DNA from: Lingula anatina
Lineage: Eukaryota > Brachiopoda > Lingulata > Lingulida > Lingulidae
Assembly: GCF_001039355.2 (NCBI RefSeq)
Contig: NW_019776080.1
Span: 51,327-79,097 of the forward strand
Reading direction: 5' to 3'
Length of the DNA: 27,771 nucleotides
Of the stretch, positions 9,903 to 20,439 are shown in pieces. Numbering within the stretch: the first letter of the stretch is position 1; each line of letters opens with the position of its first letter. Below the pieces are notes generated by a model. It was not told the DNA's origin and did no database searches. It was given only the letters and a program-made list of their open reading frames with translations. The position numbers and the translations under genes are program-made.

Positions 9903-11408
9903 GATTCAAGATGCTAGAAATTGACAGAAATTGTTTTCATTATTCTCTAAAATACACAAATGTTTTATGAATTTTTCAATAACATTTTATTGATTATGTA
10001 ATAATGCATAATAATAGATTTTAAAAAAACATGAACGCTTATTCGTAAAAAATTCCAAAACATGCTCTAAACCATTCTGATAAAATATGTTCATTTTACA
10101 AACAAAATCATGTAAACAAATGTCAAGACCACTAAAAATCAATGTTACATAAATAATAAGACTATCCAAGCATTTTTTCATCTTTTCAAACAGGTGCATT
10201 GTTAAAAAAGGTTTAAACTTTTGAAAATTTGCAAATAAATATTCCTTAATATTGCACTTCTACAAATGATGCAAATATTACTCTGATGCAACATTATAGT
10301 GACCACCTTTCTCTAAATGTACCATATTCCAAATACACTATCAAAAATATCATGCCAAATATGCTCGAAAAAACAACAGAGTTTGACCTTGAAAAACAAA
10401 GCAATTTACTCCAAGGTCATCCATATAAAATCTAAAAATTAACTCTAAAATATCATATCAAGAGATTGAAAGAGGTTTCCTCAAATTAAAACCATCGTAT
10501 ATGACCACGTAAATCACCAGGCTAGCATTTCAATACAGCCAAACACACCGCCCCGTCTCGAAAGATTCTCCACAGTTGCCATTTCAACATGCAAAATCCA
10601 GTTTAAACCAGTCTGACAAACAAAGAAGGTCACCATCCACCCCCCTTACTTCTGTTAAATCCCCCCTAAATAACCCCCATCTAATGGGCCAAGTTTGCCC
10701 ATCGTGTACCAGGTACCCATTTACAGTGTATACTACATGCTATAGTGCCCATACTATGGCTTTACACTGTAAAGTATTGGTACACAGCCGACATTTTTCT
10801 TGACCCCAAAATCCACCTTCCACGAAGCAATTTTTGACCTGATGAATGAAAGTCCCCTTTAAAATCATCTTTGAATAGTTTTATGATGGTAAAACCCAAA
10901 AATGATAGCTTTTGTGGAAGCTAGAGACTTCGTCTGACAAGCCCCCTACTCCATTGCATGGTACATAGTGTCTATATGGATATACAGGCTAGATGTAGGC
11001 AGCACATTACAAGGCATAGGACTGTTGTTTGGCCATGTAACAAAGGCATACTAAATTGAAAAGTCCAATTTCTCAAAAATTCAGCTATCGATCATAAAGA
11101 ATTTTTGCATGTGCCTTTTTCCCGTTAGTTTCTATCAACATCTCATCACAGATTTTACAATCACTCATTTTAAAATGATTTTCAGCCAAATTGAAAAATC
11201 GAGCACAAGCCGTCCTCCATCATTACATTGACGGACCACAGGTTGGAGTTATCAGCTGATAAGCTCACTTTGAAAATAAATTGCATTATGAAAATAACTC
11301 TGGACACAGAATAAAAAATATGCATAAATTATTTATATTCATATTCTGCCAATGCAGAATGTTTTTTTCAGTGTCCGTTGATTTAAACATAAAGATAATT
11401 GAACTTAC
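9903..11408 (-). other. HMGB first intron and 5' UTR border
   Basis: On the minus strand, an acceptor TTTCTAG at 9915-9914 lies 11 bases before the ATG, and a donor GTAAGT lies at 11408-11403. This suggests a 1.5 kb intron between a non-coding first exon and the first coding exon, a layout shared with vertebrate HMGB1/2. The interval contains an 82-bp foldback at 10704-10785 and is otherwise plain AT-rich sequence. Confidence 0.6.
10704..10785. repeat. imperfect inverted repeat (foldback)
   Basis: The left arm GTGTACCA...TTTACAGTGTA pairs with the right arm TACACTGTAAA...TGGTACAC. The ends GTGTACCA and TGGTACAC are exact complements, as are TTTACAGTGTA and TACACTGTAAA. It may be a small MITE or a palindromic remnant. 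Confidence 0.75.
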
Positions 11409-11500
11409 ATTTTACCGGTCTCCTGCCTTGCAGCTTGAAATGGCTGGCCCACGCTACTTATGCGGCTACATAAGAAAACACAGCCCGGAAAACTCTGGCT
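11409..11500 (-). other. candidate non-coding first exon of HMGB
   Basis: The right border is inferred from the CCAAT cluster just upstream. The left border is the minus-strand donor GTAAGT (exon ends at 11409). There is no TATA box. The exact transcription start cannot be read from the sequence. Confidence 0.45.
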
Positions 11501-11504
11501 TATG

Positions 11505-11635
11505 ATTGGTCCGTTTCAGATTAACCGGCAATGTTGACCAATCCAAGCTTAGAATTGTCGCCTCGTGACTAGCGTCCCCAGCGCTGTCCAATCAAAATGT
11601 AAATCTCCGTCAGGTGCTCTCTGTGGTAGCGGGAA
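11505..11635 (-). promoter_or_regulatory. HMGB-side promoter: three CCAAT boxes and an E2F-like site
   Basis: Within about 130 bases are ATTGG (11505-11509), CCAAT (11538-11542) and CCAAT (11588-11592), then an E2F-like GCGGGAA (11629-11635). Clustered CCAAT boxes (NF-Y sites) are typical of TATA-less cell-cycle promoters, including vertebrate HMGB genes. The cluster sits just upstream of the inferred HMGB first exon and 240 bases from the CRE on the SAP30 side. Confidence 0.6.
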
Positions 11636-11827
11636 TTCAAACAAAAGGTCATTATTATAAGTTTTAAAGGTTAAAAATCACATAAAAAGTACAAAGAAGA
11701 CACTTCTGTTGGATGTTTTTACAGAAAACCCAGATAATAAATAATTTTAGCCTTTTTACCAGCTAAAGGTGTATCATTTAAATATTGTGGCAGATGGAGA
11801 AATTCAGCCACCCAAATAAGGTTTGCA

Positions 11828-11878
11828 TGACGTCAGTTCACCTTTGACCTACCACATCGTGAAAACAGGCCGCCATTT
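11828..11878 (+). promoter_or_regulatory. SAP30-side promoter: perfect CRE and YY1-like motif
   Basis: A full palindromic CRE, TGACGTCA, lies at 11828-11835, and GCCGCCATTT (YY1-like, often at transcription starts) at 11869-11878. They face a downstream donor at 12016. Together with the CCAAT cluster they form a candidate bidirectional promoter between HMGB and SAP30. Confidence 0.55.
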
Positions 11879-12015
11879 CAAGCACTTCATCATTGTTCGC
11901 AAAAGCGAGCAAGCTCAGAAAAACACAAATTTTGCCAAGTTGTCTCCGTTAAAAATTGAGTCTAAGTACACGTCCAGGTGCGCCCATACTCGGATAACAC
12001 CAGGCTCAAAACTTG
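11870..12015 (+). other. candidate non-coding first exon of SAP30
   Basis: The segment begins near the YY1-like site and ends at a good donor, ACTTG|GTGAGT (GT at 12016). No long coding frame matches SAP30. The first SAP30 coding exon has an acceptor only two bases before its ATG, so an upstream leader exon is expected, and this is the best placed candidate. Confidence 0.45.
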
Positions 12016-13015
12016 GTGAGTTACTTTCTGCAGTATTCTTGATTTCAGCACTTTTTTATGAAGTCATTTGTAGGTTTTGCTAGTTTCGAGATCGAAAATA
12101 ACAGCTTGCATTTAGGCGAGGACAGCATTATTGGCTTCTAAAGCCTTTATATCAAACTCTGTGCCTTTCTAAACCGGCGAAAATAATATATGATTACGTT
12201 ACCTATTTACAGCATTAAGATCAACACTAGGCAGGTGAAAAACACCCATGCACTATGGAATTTTAGTTAAAGCGTGTTAACAATTTTTAGCACAAATACA
12301 GCAGTGACACGTTGCCGCACTCCTGTATTTATTTCGATTTGCACTTGACAAATATTAGAAATAATCAAATTTGATTCTGTACAGTTATTTTTGTAATGAG
12401 ATTGGGTTTGGAAAGCAAAACCCCATAAAGCTTCAAAAAGACGATAAAGTACACATAGTAAGTCCCAAGGATCCTAAATTGCCTCACCAGTTTGTCTCGA
12501 GCTCCAATGTTCAAGCTTTATACTTTTGGTCTGCTCCTCGTCCTTGCCATAGATGTTCTTATTATCTAGTACTGGCAGGACCTGGCAGTGGAAGTAAACA
12601 TTACAATGATACCTTGATGTGTTGGCTGTTCTGCTGACTGAAGTGTGACCAACACGGTACACCCCATTTGCACCGTAATTCAGATATTGGAACTAGAATG
12701 ACGAGGTCTACTTGACAGTTTGTAGCACAAAGGTCACATCTAGGTGCCATTTCAAGTCAGATTGTACAAAATGGCACAGTATATTGTAAAAGCTATTTTT
12801 ATCAAAGGATTTGAAAAGACATTCATAGCATAAGTTCAGCCCTATGAAAGAAAAGAAAACTTTAGATTATACTTTATAGTCTGTATTAGGTGAAAGGATT
12901 TAACTAAAAAGATGTCAACTTGTAAGTTGACACAATTACTTGAAATTTGTGAACCAGACGGAAACAACATAGCATGGACTAACAGGCCTCCTTGTTTCCA
13001 ACACACTCATACACC

Positions 13016-13207
13016 CCATTTCCATAGATTAGATCGACCTAACTCCCTGGGGGTTCACACTAAATAGCTGTCAGCCGGGCGGACACGAAAGTTAATTACC
13101 CCCTTGCAGCTTGTAGTAGGCGGGACGGACATTTAAGTCGGATTATCTGAAAGTAATCTAGTGAGACTCCCCGCGGGGATAGAGCGATCTAAAATCTATG
13201 GGAATAG
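13016..13207. mobile_element. MITE-like inverted-repeat element
   Basis: The left end, TTCCATAGATTAGATCG, and the reverse complement of the right end, TTCCCATAGATTTTAGATCG, pair over about 17-20 bases. The interior is GC-richer than the flanks (CAGCCGGGCGGAC, CCCCGCGGGG) and has no coding capacity. Part of the left half resembles 19815-19905 in the same orientation. Confidence 0.55.
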
Positions 13208-13838
13208 AGCCATAATGACAAACTTCTCTGTATTCTACTCAATGGCAGGAGGAGACATGTTGCATTGTTAGTTTGTTAATCTGATTACATTCAGAGAGTG
13301 GAGTTAATGCGTGTAGCTACATCGAAATAACTCGTTCTGATGAGTCCGTATAGAGACTTAAAAGATTTATCTGAAATTTGATTTGAAAACAAGAATGGCT
13401 GATTGCAAGCTTAAACATAAGGACAAAAAAGATGTGTTCAGTAATACGGCCCCTCCGCATTTAGTCAGTAGTGAGCCACATCTACAACACTGTTACCGAG
13501 TGGAGAACCAAAGAACAAGACACTATGGGAAGAACTGCAGGACATATAGTAGGGTTTTTCAGGAAGTAGATAAAAACATGCATTGGTCAGGAATGCATAA
13601 CAGGGAAATTCCTGCATGGAAAGGCTATTTATAGAGCATATTGTAAAGAGATTAAGAAAGGTCAAAGTGCACTCCTGTGGTTTGCGGAAGTGATGTTGCT
13701 GCACTGTGGTTTTGGAACTAGTTTATATTTAGCGCTGATTGTTAATTTAAAGATAGAAAATCTGAATAATGAATGAGTCTGCAAGAGATAAATATACAAC
13801 TGTTGTAGTTAATTTGGAATAGTTTGAGAGACAAGTAA

Positions 13839-13858
13839 TCCATCCATCCATACATACA

Positions 13859-13893
<35 letters not shown>

Positions 13894-13908
13894 TTATTTA
13901 TTTATTTC
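13839..13908 (+). repeat. CCAT/ACAT/TTTA compound microsatellite
   Basis: About three CCAT units, then about ten ACAT units, a short TA run and three to four TTTA units. Confidence 0.9.
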
Positions 13909-14799
13909 AATTTAAATATGATTTTTCCCCTGATTGTTTTCTGCCCTGAGGAGCCTACAGACCACCGAGCCATACCTCTTTAAATACTTTTTTCTTCCAA
14001 CTTAAAATAATGTCAGTTAATATGAAAAAAAGTCATTTTTGTTGTTTATTTAGTCTGACCTATATAAGATGACATAAGCAGGACAGATCTTTCTGATAAA
14101 TTCTGGGAAGATGAACTGAAGCAGGATGTGACCATCATGACTTTGGTTCTTGAATAGAAATCTAGGATGTGGTTATAGCAATATTATTAGCAGAAGCCAA
14201 AAAAAGCTTTGATTGAATTATGCAATAAAACTGCAAAGATCATGCTTCTGGGGCAGTATTGAACATGGAGACTGCAATTTACTGTAATGTGAAACAGGAT
14301 GATTCATCCTTAAGTAGCAAAATTAAGAAGGATATTAGTGCAATTATTGTATTAGATATATTATCAAATGGATACTATTTCTCAGACCTGATGTGGAAGA
14401 AATATGACAATCTGTGATTGAGGTTTTCTTTATAATTGTTTTTTGAAATATAGCTTGCTACAATGAAGTTACATTGAGTGGGTAGTATGATTTGCCTCAC
14501 ATTTATCGGATGTCTAGATCCCAAGGATCTTTGTTAATGATTTCTTGAAGAAGAGGAAAAAGTTTTGCTTTTAGAATCCAACAAATTTCATGCTGAAATA
14601 GTCCAAAGGTGCATATCCAGTCTGAAAGTGGCAACTCAACTTAGTAAGCACTAACATATTACTTAGTTACTGTGATTGGTGGGAAACAGGGAATAGATTG
14701 TCTTCCTGTGGTCCATGGCACAGTGTGTGCTACATTGTCTATATATCTAGACAAGGTTGGGAATGTACTTCATGTTTATCTGGTTGTTACTAGTAGTAT

Positions 14800-15185
14800 A
14801 TGGCTGCATTCACAACTGGTTGGTCAGTGGATTAAAAGCGCAATCAGAAAAGCGGACTAACACATCCGCGGATCAAATATGTCTGACCCACTTGAATGCT
14901 TCTTGTGTAATCCCCGTGGGGATCTGTTCAGTGTCTAATCAGGGGAAAAATCGCAAGCTTTTAATTCAGTCCATATGTTGTATCCCTGGTTCTGTTAGTA
15001 TGCTGCTCTGAATGTGCTCTAACAGATCCACTGGTCATATGTGGCCGACCCAATTGAAAGCTTGCCACATTATCCCTCAATGGACACTTAATAGATTCTC
15101 TGTGGGGATCTCCTGGCAAGCTTTCAAGTAGGTCGGTCATATTTGAGGGGTGATCGCGGATCTACTTTGGTTGTGAATGCGCCAT
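14800..15185. mobile_element. MITE-like foldback element, about 386 bp
   Basis: The terminal inverted repeats are ATGGCTGCATTCACAAC at the left and GTTGTGAATGCGCCAT at the right. Further paired blocks lie inside, such as CAAATATG...GACC-ACTTGAA against TTCAAGTAGGTCGGTCATATTTG. Internal direct repeats (GACCCAcTTGAA/GACCCAaTTGAA, each followed by GTGGGGATCT or similar) show a complex structure. There is no coding frame and no clear target-site duplication. It looks like a non-autonomous DNA transposon. Confidence 0.7.
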
Positions 15186-16643
15186 GCCCAAACACACACT
15201 GGGAATCATAATCTTGGTATTGGCGAGATTACATACAAAAATGATGAATCAATAACAGAATCTTCCTATTCACTTTCAAGTTTATGACAAGAAAGAAGTT
15301 CCGGTTTAGCTTGCCAAGGAGGAGAAGACTAGTTTCTGAGGCGACTGCATCAGCTGAGAAGCTACTTCAGTTCTTTCAAACAGGAAAAGGTACGAATATC
15401 AGAAATATTTGAGATCGTTACTTGGACTGTTGGCTATTTATCATGTTAAAATAATTTGACATTGGCTACAAAAATGATTAGCAAATGAGAATGAATTTAA
15501 GTTATTATGAATAAACCAGTCAGTCATTATGATGTAAAACAGATCATATTGCTGAAACGTAAAATATGCTTCAGTGAAGTCTGTTCTTAAAAACCTTTTT
15601 AATGCAGAAAGGGAGTTCTCACTTAACGGTATGCACTGGCATCTGTTTGGAAACTGTCATTGCATGTTGTCCAGAACTGCGCAAAATTTAGCAATGAATG
15701 AAATTTACAAATAGGCTCGAAATATGGATATTATTGTATACTTTTTGGTTAGAAAGCACTTTAGTACTGCTTTCCAATAGATGACCCTGACAGTGACCTG
15801 ACTTAAGAACATTACACCTAGCATTGTAATCTCAAGGTCAGGAGAAAGCAAGGTCTCAATAAAACCAGATATCTGGGCTTCAGTTTAATGTTCTACGGTG
15901 ATTGCTTGGCTCTCGTAGTTTGCTGTGTCGAGGTTTTTAGAATATTTAGGAGTTGCCTTTTTATTCATTAGTCTACAATGCTGTCTATATATGAAGAACT
16001 GTGGTAGACTATTGATTAAAGATGGCTGAGAGTGCAGTGGTAAGCTGTCTACCAATCTCTCGGGAGACTTGTATAGGAGTATTGAGAGATTAGATTTCTC
16101 TTTCTGTTACACCGCAGCTAGACTTTGATTGCAAAAGGTGATATCTAGGCAATAGTTTGTACAGTAGAAATGCATTGCAGACAAAGTGAAATAGAAATAC
16201 CTGTTATTCTAAAATGGCCCAGGGAATTCGTGCAGCATTAAAAGAAAATATGCATAGTTATTTCCACAGCATATATTTAGTCTTTCAAGGAAATGTAGTC
16301 AATAAAAAATTAACAAAGTCCCACACATATACATGCACATGTAAAAAATTGATTTGAATTTGGTATTATATTTTTCAATATATTGACAATTCATTGCTGA
16401 ATATTTAGATGATATGGACAATTTTAAACTGACATGTTAGACATCAGATTGCTCACTTTTCTATTGGTAGTATAAGCAGGAGAAAAATTCATGGTCTCTC
16501 AAACACGTGATAAATGTAACCCTATTATTGATAGATATATATTGCTGGAAGAGGCTTGTTTATTGATGACAACTAATATACATTGTTTTATCACTATTAC
16601 GTGGCACTTTGTTAAATGCATGCGTTTATTCTATATTCCAGCT

Positions 16644-18539
16644 ATGAGTGGCAATATCAACGGTTTCAGTACAGAAGAAGACAGCCGCGGAAGTCATGAG
16701 CAGATCTGCTGCCTGGTGGACCAGGGCACGCGATGCACGCGCCTGGCTGGGAACGCCTGCTACAGCAAGAGAATACAGAAAACTGTACAGCAAAGGAGGC
16801 TGAAACTCAATTTAGACATTACAGTAAGTAGCATCAAGGATATATCACCAATCTATGCAGTTGATCTTAGATTTAGTAAAGGCTATACCATGGGATAAAA
16901 GCCCAGACCGAGAGAGCGCTCTTAATTACTTGATGAGGAAAAAATTTAGGTGCAACTTGGTTTTTCTGAAAAGAAAAAAGGAGAGCCAGGGGTAGGGAAG
17001 TTGTGCTAAGTTTGTTCTTGACATGCATTGATATAATTATTTTCTTTATGATTCATGATGTCAGAGATCTGTAGCTGGCAAAGGATACATACTTATTCTT
17101 AGAATTTCTTACTTTTTTGCAGGCACATCACATTTACATCTGTGAAATACACAAAAACATGATCCAGAGTGTGCGAGCAAAACGGAAGAGAAACAACAGT
17201 GATGACGACCGGGTGTCTTTGGATCTTGATAGTGAATTTCCTGAGGTAGGAGTTGGTGGCCTCGCCAAGGGTGGAGGAGTTTGTGTTTTTATTAGTGCAA
17301 CCTTTTGGGGTTGAGATAAATTAAATGTCAAGTTACCTCATTTTCTAACAGTCTTAAAGACCTTCAAAGTGACAATTAAGGTAACTCCGAGTGTGTGTGT
17401 ATGTGCCTGGTTGGATGGATGTGCCTGCATGTGCATGCATGCGTGCCTGCCTTACCTTACTCTTAGTAAAGTACAAGGAAGAGAATCAAAATAATTATTT
17501 TAAATTGACCTGGCAGTTCATTGGTGAACCTGTTCTGTATTTCTGTGATAAAACAATAGGTCTGTCGGTTGTATAATTAACTTCCTTATTCTAAATGCAA
17601 CATTTTACAAACCAAGGCAATTTCAGATTCTATTTGGTCTTAATCTTCAGCTTGTTTTTATTTAAGAAGTATGCTTAGAGTCATATCCTCCTATTAATTT
17701 TCACAGTACTCGAGTTATTTGATATGTTGATCCTTGCATGCTGCTAATGTACAAGCATGAATTTTTCTTGTTTTATTTTTTTGTAGATTGATTTTTTTCA
17801 AATGCCAGTGAACACATTACGAAGATACAAGCGTCATTATAAACTGCAGACAAGACCTGGACTCAACAAAGCACAGCTGGCAGATGTAAGTGTAAAGTGT
17901 TAAAAAATTATTTTTGCAGAGTGAAAACTTTAATCATAAAAGAATGATGTATATAAAGTAAGACTAGAACATTTCTTTACTTTAAATAGGAAAATTGAAG
18001 CTATTTCACTTTATTCAGACAATAAAGACATATTTTGGGGACAAATAAGTTCTCATAGGAATAGCTCAGGTGTGGATTTTCTCTTTTCAATGAAAATTTC
18101 AAGTTTGAATTTCAATTTTCTCTGATTTTAAAACCTTTGTCTTCTCTGCATTCCATACAGCAAAACCAGCAGTAGTTGGTTGTTGGGTGAAAATGGCATC
18201 CACTAACTTAATTTTATCTTAAGTGATTTAGCATATTTATGAAGCAATTGATTGGAATGAATAGCTGAAAAATTATATAATTTTAAAAAATCTAGCTTTT
18301 TTTATGACATTAGAAAAATATTTGGACTAAGGAAAGTGATATTAAATGAAAAATAGCCAAATTAGTGTCTTGTTTGAAATTTTATAAATATGTGTACATA
18401 TCTTATGTCATTTCAGACGGTGTCCAGGCATTTCAAGACTATTCCTGTTATCGAGAAAGAAGCCCTCACTTTCTTTATTTACATGGCAAAAAGTAATAAG
18501 AGTAAATTTGACCAGAAAGTACTGGATGGGTTCAGCTAA
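16644..18539 (+). CDS. SAP30L: SAP30/SAP30L, Sin3-HDAC corepressor subunit, complete (174 aa)
   Basis: Coding exons are 16644-16823, 17123-17245, 17787-17885 and 18417-18539 (stop TAA). All end in phase 0 with canonical borders, and the sum is 525 bases. The N-terminus contains [10 protein letters not shown], as at the start of human SAP30L. A treble-clef zinc finger has C22/C23, C31, C67 and H70 as metal-binding candidates. A basic RAKRKR patch (78-83) followed by SDDD is the nuclear-localisation and phosphoinositide-binding region. The C-terminal half, with [20 protein letters not shown] and [11 protein letters not shown], is the Sin3 PAH3-binding domain. Family role: bridges Sin3, HDACs and DNA for transcriptional repression. 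Length is close to human SAP30L (183 aa); the shortening is in the N-terminal low-complexity part. The ATG was chosen because it aligns with SAP30L and lies directly after an acceptor. The open frame continues upstream to 16491 but shows no similarity. It is divergent to HMGB. Confidence 0.97.
16824..17122 (+). other. SAP30 intron
   Basis: Donor ACA|GTAAGT, acceptor TTTTTTGCAG. No other signal is seen. Confidence 0.9.
17246..17786 (+). other. SAP30 intron with a GT/GCAT-rich patch
   Basis: Donor GAG|GTAGGA, acceptor TTTTTTTGTAG. A patch of TG and GCATGCATGC at about 17390-17450 is alternating purine-pyrimidine. No coding content is seen. Confidence 0.9.
17886..18416 (+). other. SAP30 intron
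   Basis: Donor GAT|GTAAGT, acceptor CATTTCAG. Plain AT-rich sequence. Confidence 0.9.
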
Positions 18540-19375
18540 CACTGGAATGCTGGGATGGACATGAAAGTTTTTGGTATAAAATGGACAGGAAAGACTCATT
18601 TAAAACTGGTCTTATTTAACCAGGAATAATCTAAATGTTGTCATTAGATTGATATTCAATGATTTTGAATTTTAAGGCGTGATGGGGATAGGCAATTTGA
18701 CACTGATTTCCTGACATCAGCAAGAGTATTCTAAGTTAAATTTGATAAGAAAAAAGGCACTTGTTGAAATAAGGGCCAGATACTTTGACCACAACATACC
18801 ACTAGAATTTTTTTTTAAACAAAAGGGATGTTAGAAATTTTAAGAAATGAATATGTAATTCACATAAAATGTGACCTGCAGCACAAGCATTATGTGCCAC
18901 ACGAGCAATTATTACCACTGCCAGGGAAATGCTTAGAAATTACCTGCCTTGGTGGAGCCACACACTTTCTGAGTGCTTTCACAGTTCCTAAAAAAATGCA
19001 TGGATTTTTAAGGCGTATTATTTCTCCATACAGCTGAAATTAGATTTGTTAATTGCATGAATGTCTGTCTTGAATGTTACTTTCTCTTGTTTTTGTCAAT
19101 TCCTACAAAGTGACAGATTAAGACTTGCCTATGGGATGTATTGAAATTAATTATGATAAAATCGATTTAACAGGCTTCCTGGATTTTTTTATTGCTGTGA
19201 ATTGGAAACATCCATTTGAAATGGAGACTTGCCATTGTCTTAGCTTAATGTTAATCTTTGTCTTCAGTACCTTTTGAAAAGGATTCTAGGATTATGGATT
19301 TTTTCTTCTCAAAAAAAGTTGTAGAACATATATGATGTACTTATTGCAAATAAAATTGTACACACTATTATAAAT
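18540..19375 (+). other. SAP30 3' UTR
   Basis: The sequence follows the TAA and runs to AATAAA at 19349-19354, giving a UTR of about 830 bases. The ORF at 18828-19037 shows no similarity. Confidence 0.65.
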
Positions 19376-19814
19376 ATTGACTTTTATGTTTGGTTTCATT
19401 ATGATGCGGTGTCACTTGATTACAACAAAAGCTGAGAAAAATTAGGTAAAGTCGGTTCTGAAGTTAAAGAAATGCAATCCTGCATGATGTACGGGCTGAA
19501 ATATGCCATCCACTTTTCCCGTGTACTACCAAATTCATCTTATAGTGATTATGGAGAGGGGGATAATGAACGCTGACTCGAAGCGCAATCGGTGCCATTG
19601 AATATTGGAATATTGAATGGAGGTGAAATATTGTTTTGCATGTCATCTCTACCACAATGTGGGACACCTGGTATGCCGATCACTAAGCCCAACACACAAT
19701 GTCCATGCAAAACAACAGAACCATAATTACGACTTGCAGGGCCCTGTTTCCACAAATGAATTTAATAGTCATAAATCGGTAGTAGTTAATCTAAATATAG
19801 AGACAAATGTTAGA

Positions 19815-20120
19815 CTGGGTTCCCACACCTAGACCTATCTAACAGGGTCGATCCATCTCCAAGGGGTTTCCGGCTGAATGGCTTTCAGCTGAAGCAGCTT
19901 AGGTGTCTGGCACGCCTGCTGGTCCCCGTTTCACAAAAAAACTTAAGTCGGTTTCCCTGACTTAGGGCTTGGTTACCAACGTAATTAAGTCGTTACATCA
20001 CTAAGTCCCGTTTCACAAAGAATCTAAAAGGTCGCTTACGTCGTTTTTTTCTTAGCTGTAAGTCGACGATGTCAAGCCTCCTCGGGAGGAGACTTTAGTC
20101 GGCAAGCTCAACTAAAACTC
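19815..20120. mobile_element. composite of MITE-like fragments
   Basis: The first part (19815-19905) resembles the left half of the element at 13016 in the same orientation: TCGA-C, a GGGGTT block, then AAT-GCT-TCAGC. The second part carries two direct copies of CCCGTTTCACAAA, at 19925-19937 and 20007-20019, among many AAGTCG/TAAGTC strings in both orientations. There is no coding capacity. Confidence 0.45.
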
Positions 20121-20439
20121 GGTAAATGAGAGCATAAACAACAAAAATTTGGAAAGAACATACCTCCTTCAAGATATTGTGTTATAACATCCTTGAATAG
20201 CACTGACATTTATGGAATATTGAAATGAAAAATAAAATGCCATTTCACCCAGTCGATCGTGTGTTTGTTTATGTTTTTGACCGCTAGACGTCCGTCAGCA
20301 GTGTTCCACGACAAGCTAAAGTTTAACTGTTACTTTGAAGTTGTATCGAAGTTAAACTAATCAATAAAGTTCAAAAACAAACTTTGTTTGTGTTTTGGCT
20401 GCTATTTAGTCAATAATCAAAAATTGGTGGAAATTATTC

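Larger units (their letters stand above)
12016..16641 (+). other. putative SAP30 first intron, with mobile-element remnants
   Basis: The interval runs from the donor at 12016 to the acceptor ATATTCCAG at 16641. It holds MITE-like elements at 13016-13207 and 14800-15185 and a CATA/TTTA microsatellite at 13839-13908. A further leader exon is possible at about 15300-15390, ending in AAAAG|GTACGA. An 83-codon ORF at 13383-13634 has no recognisable domain and is probably fortuitous. Confidence 0.5.

Noticed and set aside
13383-13634. 83-codon ORF inside the SAP30 leader intron
   Set aside because: No domain, no nearby promoter or splice support, and an overlapping opposite-strand ORF of similar length.
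16491-16643. In-frame N-terminal extension of SAP30
   Set aside because: The upstream codons show no SAP30 similarity and cross a good acceptor at 16641; the ATG at 16644 aligns with the known N-terminus.
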